Positions 7,120 through 11,986 of a stretch of DNA of 11,986 nt are shown here, in pieces. The translations under genes and the position numbers were made by a program. The stretch is from Achromobacter sp. GTDB taxonomy: Bacteria; Pseudomonadota; Gammaproteobacteria; Burkholderiales; Burkholderiaceae_B. Under the pieces are notes generated by a model, which worked only from the letters and a program-made list of their open reading frames with translations, did no database searches and was not told the origin of the DNA. Where the stretch lies: assembly GCA_003454835.1 (NCBI GenBank), contig DMTA01000452.1, positions 1 through 11,986 of the forward strand. The letters run 5' to 3'. Every line of letters starts with the position of its first letter. The first letter of the stretch is position 1.

Positions 7120-8866
7120 CCAGCAGATCTGCGGTGGGCAGCGATATCACCCGGGTAGTCTGCGCATCGATGCCGCCATTGGTAATGGCAATCGAGGCGT
7201 CAATGGGGTCGGTATCCATCCACACGGGCTTGATCCCCCGGGAACCTTCGTGGCCCAGCGTCGTGCCGTCGGCAACAAAATCCGGGAGAAAGGGAGCCGG
7301 CAAAGTGGGCGCCTGGATGGTGACGGTCTGATCAACCAACAAGTCGGCGTTGGCAAACACCTTGCGCCCCGCCCCGAGTCTAGTGCCTTCCCAGGTGCTC
7401 TCGCCAATCCCCATGGCGCCCTGCCCGATCAGCTTGTAGCAATAGGAAGGAGGTTTCCCCACGTGCTCCCCTTGGCCCTCTCGCTCACGGATCGTAAAGA
7501 TACGCTGGAAAAACCGCGCACCGAGCGAAGCGAGCGCGGGTATATCGATGCGCCGGTAGTCCCCTTGATTCGAGTTCGCTAGGGTATGAACGTCGGAAGT
7601 CGTGGCGCTTGAAGCATCCGGATCAAAGAACCAGTAGTAGCTGGCATGTTCCCCCACGCCTTGCCAGCCGATCCCCTGGACGTTCGCCATGCCAACGGTC
7701 TGGTCTTGCGGCGAGAAATAGAGAAACACGTTACCTCGATTGTCCCGCTCGGCGAAGCTCACCTTGTCGCCATCGATCGCGGTTTCGCATCGCTGCCCCG
7801 TCCAGCGCAGACCTCCGATGCAACTATCCTTGGTGGCATCGGCCATGTCCGCCAAAGACGGCCTCTGATGGGCGTGGTCAGCGATAAATCTGACGATATT
7901 GCTCAGCGTCTTTACGCGTGCAGGAGTCGTCTGCTGAGCCTTGTCCAGCTCACTGCGTTCGAAGACGGTCTCCTCCAGGCTGTAAGGTGGACTCATCAGG
8001 ACAAAGCCATCGATTGGGCGCTGGCCTTCATCGTGGAGCATCGCGTTGGCCAGCAGCGTAATGAGATCGCCCTGGCTGTGCCCGACCACGTTGATGGTGT
8101 CGTCTTCGCCTGAACGGCCATCGGGATGCCGATAGGCTCGGATGATCTTGATCAACATGGCCAGTCGCTGCGCTGCCAACACCATGTAGCGCCGGGACGG
8201 TGCGGGGAACAACGGATGGTCTGGAGATCCAAAGAGCGCATTGGCAGGCATTCCCGCGACCTTGCCGGAAAAGCCGCTGCCAAACATATCCGGCAAGGTC
8301 GTGGTTGCATTGGCGAAGGGACCGCCTTCCTTGGAACCGGCCTTGTCGAGTCGATTGCCGAAGCGGTCGAGCCATTCGCCATGGGTGGTCTGCTTCTGGA
8401 TCCGGCCTTCTTCTTCACGAAAGCCCCAATAAAAGGGGATGACCACGCTACGCGAATGACCGCCATGTTTGCCTGACGTCGCCACGCGGCGGTAGTAGAC
8501 CGCGTCGGGGTCCGGCGCTCTGCCGTCATCGTCCTGGGGCGACGTGTATCGGGCTGGGTTCAGCGCAGCCGGGCTGCGCCCGCCTCGTTTGGTGAACAAA
8601 TGGTCCAGACGTTCGTTCAGACCGGCGCAAATGCCGGTTTCCAGGGTGTCGTAGACGCCAGCCAGATCGTTGACCCCGTGGATCAAGATCACAATGCAGG
8701 GCTTTGGCTGCTGCTTTTGCACATAGGCGTCCGAGGCATCGGGCGCCACGAGCGCGCGGGTCTTTCCGGTAATGGGGGGCGAGTACATCCCTTCAACTCC
8801 CGATGACCTCCGGGTGATTCCCGAAAGCCAGGTATAGGCATCTTTGGCGCCGAATGGCATCGACAC
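7058..8866 (-). CDS. tle3: Tle3-type T6SS phospholipase/esterase effector, catalytic part (frameshifted)
   Basis: Tle3 toxins are alpha/beta-hydrolase lipases delivered by the type VI secretion system to damage target membranes. The frame gives 602 residues. PCIVILIHGVNDLAGVYD near residue 60 carries the HG oxyanion motif, and VVGHSQGDLITLLANAM has the nucleophile Ser264 (counted from the GTG) in a GxSxG motif. Later LYFSPQDQTVGM may carry the acid residue. The last 16 or so residues before the stop at 7058 are arginine-rich and unlike the family, because the frame has shifted; the true C-terminus is at 6460-7119. The start is GTG 8866 or ATG 8860; an in-frame TAG lies just upstream and no good ribosome site is seen. 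It probably yields a truncated, inactive toxin unless the frameshift is an assembly error. No immunity gene is adjacent. Confidence 0.8.
   Translation of the reverse strand: MSMPFGAKDAYTWLSGITRRSSGVEGMYSPPITGKTRALVAPDASDAYVQKQQPKPCIVILIHGVNDLAGVYDTLETGICAGLNERLDHLFTKRGGRSPAALNPARYTSPQDDDGRAPDPDAVYYRRVATSGKHGGHSRSVVIPFYWGFREEEGRIQKQTTHGEWLDRFGNRLDKAGSKEGGPFANATTTLPDMFGSGFSGKVAGMPANALFGSPDHPLFPAPSRRYMVLAAQRLAMLIKIIRAYRHPDGRSGEDDTINVVGHSQGDLITLLANAMLHDEGQRPIDGFVLMSPPYSLEETVFERSELDKAQQTTPARVKTLSNIVRFIADHAHQRPSLADMADATKDSCIGGLRWTGQRCETAIDGDKVSFAERDNRGNVFLYFSPQDQTVGMANVQGIGWQGVGEHASYYWFFDPDASSATTSDVHTLANSNQGDYRRIDIPALASLGARFFQRIFTIREREGQGEHVGKPPSYCYKLIGQGAMGIGESTWEGTRLGAGRKVFANADLLVDQTVTIQAPTLPAPFLPDFVADGTTLGHEGSRGIKPVWMDTDPIDASIAITNGGIDAQTTRVISLPTADLLGSGATARAGGKRRRYQRFES
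7118..7121 (-). other. Likely frameshift site in tle3 (run of four G on the coding strand)
   Basis: The shift must lie between 7146, where the downstream frame opens after its TGA at 7149-7147, and the premature stop at 7058. Removing one G from the GGGG run restores ADLLGPALRRALEENAADIN in one frame with no foreign residues, so this is the most economical site. Nearby positions in the interval cannot be excluded. Confidence 0.55.
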
Positions 8867-8875
8867 TTGTACAAG

Positions 8876-8890
8876 CCGCCCCTATGGCGG
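8876..8890. repeat. Short hairpin in the tle3 leader
   Basis: CCGCC (8876-8880) and GGCGG (8886-8890) form a 5-bp GC stem with a five-base loop. It ends 9 bases before the GTG start of tle3 on the minus strand, and the only purine-rich, Shine-Dalgarno-like stretch (AGGGGCGG) lies in its loop and stem. Its role is unknown. Confidence 0.3.
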
Positions 8891-8994
8891 GTAAATCAGA
8901 AGCGTCTTATTAATGAAGAAGAGCAGCTCTTATTGTTGATGAGGCGCACGAGTAATGAAGAAGCGCGCCGCTGAATGTTCATGAGGCGCCCGAG
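8887..8994. repeat. Imperfect 42-bp tandem repeat upstream of tle3
   Basis: Two adjacent 42-base units, 8911-8952 and 8953-8994, match at 34 of 42 positions. Both begin TAATGAAGAAG and end in ATGAGGCGC, one variable base, then CGAG. A shortened, more degenerate copy is recognisable at about 8890-8915. The first unit contains a 13-bp palindrome, AAGAGC-A-GCTCTT (8919-8931). The period is 14 codons, and both strands read as partly open 14-residue repeats, yet no start or ribosome site supports a gene. The repeat fills much of the 213-base gap between the dioxygenase stop and tle3. I do not recognise it as a known element. Confidence 0.7.
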
Positions 8995-9079
8995 CAGATA
9001 CCCGGGGTTCTCCGCTGCACGGCCTGTCGGGATGGATACCCTGCTTGACCAAAGCCCGCGCCTTCTCACGGGGAAAGGA

Positions 9080-9853
9080 TCAGTCAAACTGATACGCGTC
9101 CATCGCCAACGCCGCGTACGACACTTCGTCATTCAGCCGCCGCGCTTTCGTGCCGCCCGCGCCCAGCGCCACGTACAGCGGCATCAGATGGTCGTCATGC
9201 GGATGCGCCTGCATGGCGCCGGGCGCCTGCGCTTGCCAATCCAGCAGCGCGGGCACGTCGTGGTGCGTCAGTTTGTCCGCGTACCACGCCTGAAAGCCCG
9301 GCACGTAATCGGCCGCCGGCGCGTTCTGCGGCATGCGGACATGGCGCAGGTTGTGCGTCAGCGACCCCGAGCCGATGATCAGGATGTCTTCGTCGCGCAG
9401 ACGCGCCAGCGCGCGGCCCAGTTCCAGCTGTCCGCCGGCATCTCTGCCCATGTCCAGCGACAGTTGCACGACCGGCACATCCACGTCCGGGTACAGATAG
9501 CGCAGCGGCACCCAGGCCCCGTGGTCCAGCGGTCGCCGCGGATCGCGATCGGCGGCGATGCCCGATTCCGCCAGGAGCGCCTGCACGCGCGCGGCCAGTT
9601 CCGGCGATCCGGGCGCGGCATATTGCAAGGCGTAAAGCTCGGGCGGAAAGCCGCCGAAGTCGTGCCACGCAACTTGCTGGTCGCGGGTCGACAACGCCAG
9701 GCCCTCGCCCATCCAATGCGGCGAAACCACCAGGATGCCGCGCGGCTTGCGGCCCTGCGCGGCGCTCCAATCTGCAAGCGCGGGGCCGGTCCGGCCGGGT
9801 TCGACGGCCAGCATGGGGGAACCGTGAGAAACAAAAAGCGTAGGCCAACGCAT
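9080..9853 (-). CDS. Class III extradiol dioxygenase, DODA type (LigB fold)
   Basis: A 257-residue member of the 4,5-DOPA dioxygenase extradiol family, related to E. coli YgiD. Such enzymes use a non-haem metal to open catechol-type rings in the cytoplasm; the true substrate is unknown here. Conserved histidines are His10 in FVSHGSPM, His46 in VVSPHWMG, His111 in RPLDHGAWVPL, and His217 and His222 in AHPHDDHLMPLYVA. Also present are SGSLTHNL (164-169) and YALQYAAPGSPELA. I chose ATG 9853 because GGAGG (9865-9861) sits seven bases before it and the protein then begins MRWPTLFVSHGSP. The longer in-frame start at 10033 adds 60 non-family residues. It is divergent from the DUF2863 operon and followed by the 42-bp repeats. 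No terminator is evident after its stop. Confidence 0.93.
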   Translation of the reverse strand: MRWPTLFVSHGSPMLAVEPGRTGPALADWSAAQGRKPRGILVVSPHWMGEGLALSTRDQQVAWHDFGGFPPELYALQYAAPGSPELAARVQALLAESGIAADRDPRRPLDHGAWVPLRYLYPDVDVPVVQLSLDMGRDAGGQLELGRALARLRDEDILIIGSGSLTHNLRHVRMPQNAPAADYVPGFQAWYADKLTHHDVPALLDWQAQAPGAMQAHPHDDHLMPLYVALGAGGTKARRLNDEVSYAALAMDAYQFD

Positions 9854-10107
9854 GGCTGAGCCTCCAGAAACAATAACGATGCCCCCATTGTCAGCCGATT
9901 CAAACCAGCAATAAACCCCCGGCATCGGGATAATCTGTTGCCTGATAAGCATCAATACGGGTCTCGCTCGCTTGCGACGCCTGCCGCGAACACCCATCAC
10001 GCCGCCCGAATGCTGATTCAGGCAGGCCGGCATGATGTACCGCCCCCGCCGAGGGTGCCGGGCGTTAAACTACGTCGTTACACACTGAATGGACGTTCCC
10101 CGAAGTT
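9854..10107. promoter_or_regulatory. Divergent intergenic region between dioxygenase and DUF2863 genes
   Basis: This 254-base gap must hold promoters for both divergent transcripts. I see no hexamer pair good enough to name for either direction. CGATGCC (9877-9883) and GGCATCG (9921-9927) are exact reverse complements 37 bases apart, just upstream of the dioxygenase ribosome site, and could be operator halves, but with this spacing chance is possible. No small gene was found. Confidence 0.3.
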
Positions 10108-11310
10108 ATGGCCCGAACCCGCAGCCAATCCGCTCCCCGCATGACCCGTGACGCTACCCGGCTGGTCGCGCTTGCCCAGGCGCTGAACCGCTCGGGCAGC
10201 CGCGTCGAAGACGTCTTTTGGGAGACCCAGCTTGGCGAAGCGATCCCGAAGCTGCTCAAGGCTGGCCAGGACGCCCCGCTCGAAGCGGCGCTGGACCACC
10301 TTGCCCAAAGCGACGTGGGCGCTTACGAGGTTCTGATCGAACAGGCCGAAACCCTGTCCGAATCGATGAAGATCGAGAAAAACGGCGTCCGCTACGACGT
10401 TCTGCTGATCGTCGCGCCCATCGTCGCCTGGACCCGCTACGCCATTCCCACCGGCCCAATTTCCGCCAGCGCGCAGCAAGCCCTGCTGGCGCAGCTTCAC
10501 GGGCATGTCCTGTCCAGCAATGCGCGCACCACGTTGATGCCGTTGCTGGTCAGCGTGGACCAGATGCCGCGCACGTTCTCCGAGACCTGGCAGTGGCTGC
10601 AACGCCTCGGCTCGCAGGCGCTGGGCGCCGAGACCACCAAGCCGGCGCTGAATACCGACACCGAAACCGCGAACATGCTGGCCGACACGCGCTACATCGT
10701 CGGCACGGTCGCCGTGCCCGAAGGCGAGGCGATTTTCCGCTGGCAGGAAAAGCTGGGAGATGCCGACGCCAGCCGCGACGCGTGCCTGGCGCAATGGGCC
10801 GCGCAGGCGCAGCCCACGCGGGCCGCGCTGCTGCCGGGCTGCGGTTTCGAAGCCCTGCTGCCCGACGCCTACTACGTCAGCAACCGCGAAGCCGACCGCC
10901 AGGTGCGCCCGCTGTCGCTGCGCGCCGCGGTCAGCTGGCTGGAAGGCGCCGTCAACCTTGAAGCCTCGCAACTCCGCGCCGTGGTGGCCGGCTGCGGCGA
11001 AGGCCGCATCGACGAATACCGCATCGGCTTCACCGCGCGCAGCAGCAACGACGTGTACTACGGCTGCGTGTGGCCCTTGTACGGCCGCGAAGAAGACCTG
11101 GTCATGGACGAAGGCCAGCCCGACGTGGTCGACGAAATCGCCGCGCTGCTGAAGGAATACGGGGTCACCGACGTGCGCCGCATTCCCGGCGTGCTGCCGC
11201 CCGAATACTGCGAGGACTGCGGCGCGCCCTACTTCCCCAACCCATTGGGCGAACTGGTGCACGCCGAACTGCCCGAGGACGCCGAGGCCGCCCCCGCCCA
11301 GTTCCACTAG
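10108..11310 (+). CDS. DUF2863 family protein, function unknown
   Basis: A 400-residue soluble protein of the DUF2863 family, found mainly in betaproteobacteria; no function is known to me. The basic N-terminus (MARTRSQSAPRMTRDATRL) is followed by a mostly helical-looking region (residues 20-90). A mixed domain with YDVLLIVAPIVAWTRYAIPT comes next, and a second with AGCGEGRIDEYRIGFT and YYGCVWPLYGREED. The C-terminus carries a CxxC pair, Cys368 and Cys371 in EYCEDCGAPYFPNP, resembling half of a zinc ribbon. There is no signal peptide or membrane segment. ATG 10108 gives the basic N-terminus; Met12 (10141) is an alternative, and the ribosome site is weak for both. It ends seven bases before earP on the same strand, so the two are likely co-transcribed, hinting at a link with translation. 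Confidence 0.88.
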   Translation: MARTRSQSAPRMTRDATRLVALAQALNRSGSRVEDVFWETQLGEAIPKLLKAGQDAPLEAALDHLAQSDVGAYEVLIEQAETLSESMKIEKNGVRYDVLLIVAPIVAWTRYAIPTGPISASAQQALLAQLHGHVLSSNARTTLMPLLVSVDQMPRTFSETWQWLQRLGSQALGAETTKPALNTDTETANMLADTRYIVGTVAVPEGEAIFRWQEKLGDADASRDACLAQWAAQAQPTRAALLPGCGFEALLPDAYYVSNREADRQVRPLSLRAAVSWLEGAVNLEASQLRAVVAGCGEGRIDEYRIGFTARSSNDVYYGCVWPLYGREEDLVMDEGQPDVVDEIAALLKEYGVTDVRRIPGVLPPEYCEDCGAPYFPNPLGELVHAELPEDAEAAPAQFH

Positions 11311-11317
11311 GCCTGCC

Positions 11318-11986
11318 ATGCAAGCGGACATCTTCTGCCGGGTCGTCGACAACTACGGCGACATCGGCGTCTGCTGGCGCCTTGCGCGCCAGCTTGCGCG
11401 CGATTTCCACTGGGATGTCCGCCTGTGGGTCGACGACCTGACCAGCTTTGCGCACATCCAGCCGGGGATCACGCCGGGCGCCGCGCGCCAGCAGTTGGCG
11501 GGCGTCGACGTCGTGCACTGGTCCGATGCACCGGACGCCACGCTGGCGGCGCGCGACGTCGTGATCGAGGCCTTCGCGTGCGATCCGCCCGAGTCCTTCA
11601 TCGCGTCCATGCGACGCACCCACCCCGTCTGGATCAACCTGGAGTACCTAAGCGCCGAAGCGTGGGTCGAAAGCTGCCACGGGCTGCCTTCGCAGCGGCC
11701 GGACGGTCTGGTGAAGCACTTTTTCTTCCCGGGCTTTACGCCGGCCACGGGCGGCCTGCTGCGCGAACCGGCCCTGAACGCGGAGCGCGAGGCGCTGCAG
11801 GGCTCGGCGGACATGCAGGACGCCTTCCTGCGCTCGGCCGGCGTGCCGGACGATGCGCTGGCGCTGCGGCGCACCGGCGCGCGTACCGTGTCCCTGTTTT
11901 GCTATCCGTCCGCCCCCGTCGCGGAATTGGCGCAGGCCCTGACCGCCGACGCGCGCCCCACCCTGCTGCTGGAGATCGGAAGAGCA
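11318..11986 (+). CDS. earP: EarP, EF-P arginine rhamnosyltransferase (3' end missing)
   Basis: EarP transfers rhamnose from dTDP-L-rhamnose to an arginine of elongation factor P, which lets EF-P rescue ribosomes stalled at polyproline. It is a GT-B inverting glycosyltransferase in the cytoplasm. The N-terminus has the family signature IFCRVVDNYGDIGVCWRLAR; Asp11 and Asp15 match the conserved aspartates of which one is catalytic. WINLEYLSAEAWVESCHGLP and HFFFPGFTPATGGLLREP also fit. About 218 genuine residues of a usual 370-390 are present. The frame is cut by the contig end, and the last codons (E-I-G-R-A) come from adapter sequence, not from the gene. The C-terminal dTDP-rhamnose-binding part is missing. 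It follows the DUF2863 gene by seven bases. The partner efp, often next to earP, would lie beyond the edge. Confidence 0.92.
   Translation, partial: MQADIFCRVVDNYGDIGVCWRLARQLARDFHWDVRLWVDDLTSFAHIQPGITPGAARQQLAGVDVVHWSDAPDATLAARDVVIEAFACDPPESFIASMRRTHPVWINLEYLSAEAWVESCHGLPSQRPDGLVKHFFFPGFTPATGGLLREPALNAEREALQGSADMQDAFLRSAGVPDDALALRRTGARTVSLFCYPSAPVAELAQALTADARPTLLLEIGRA
11973..11986 (+). other. Illumina TruSeq adapter remnant at contig end
   Basis: AGATCGGAAGAGCA is identical to the first 14 bases of the standard Illumina TruSeq read-through adapter and runs exactly to the last base. A chance match of this length at the very edge is most unlikely. These bases are library artefact, not genome. 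Confidence 0.93.

Noticed and set aside
8896..9132. 78-codon minus-strand frame between the dioxygenase and tle3
   Set aside because: It overlaps the dioxygenase 3' end in another frame, consists partly of the 42-bp repeats, and has no ribosome site.
8975..9859. Plus-strand open frame of 294 codons over the dioxygenase
   Set aside because: It is opposite a gene with all catalytic motifs and a strong ribosome site; the product is Arg/Gln/His-rich shadow.
9854..10033. Longer dioxygenase start at 10033
   Set aside because: The added 60 residues are not family-like, and GGAGG is placed exactly for the ATG at 9853.
10078..11352. Minus-strand open frame of 424 codons over the DUF2863 gene
   Set aside because: Antisense shadow of a family-recognised gene, with a Gly/Arg/Val/Gln-rich low-information product.

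Overview
The window looks like a complete, short draft contig from a GC-rich betaproteobacterium of the Alcaligenaceae (Achromobacter/Bordetella type). This rests on the AcnA sequence, a DUF2863 gene directly before earP, and high-GC codon use. The last 14 bases match the start of the Illumina TruSeq adapter, so the right edge is an assembly end and not natural DNA.

Left part (1-1702): a pirin-family gene on the minus strand, cut by the left edge, is divergent from a LysR-type regulator gene. Their shared intergenic region holds a perfect 9-bp inverted repeat that is probably the regulator's operator. Middle-left (1703-4750): aconitate hydratase acnA has its own sigma70-like promoter. A second perfect 9-bp inverted repeat overlaps the -10 element, and a strong rho-independent terminator follows the gene.

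Middle (4814-8866, minus strand): a type VI secretion effector module. A Tle3-type lipase gene is followed, with an ATGA overlap, by a gene for its DUF2875 adaptor Tla3. The lipase gene is broken by a one-base frameshift, so its C-terminal DUF3274 region (6460 to about 7119) lies in another frame. No vgrG, PAAR or immunity gene is visible, and the module sits between housekeeping genes. Just upstream of the lipase is an imperfect 42-bp tandem repeat.

Right part (9080-11986): a DODA-type class III extradiol dioxygenase gene (minus) is divergent from a two-gene operon (plus). That operon encodes a DUF2863 protein and EarP, the EF-P arginine rhamnosyltransferase, whose gene runs off the contig. 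Gaps between genes are all under 300 bases: 644-793, 1703-1951, 4658-4813, 8867-9079 and 9854-10107. No tRNA, rRNA, CRISPR array or insertion sequence was seen.
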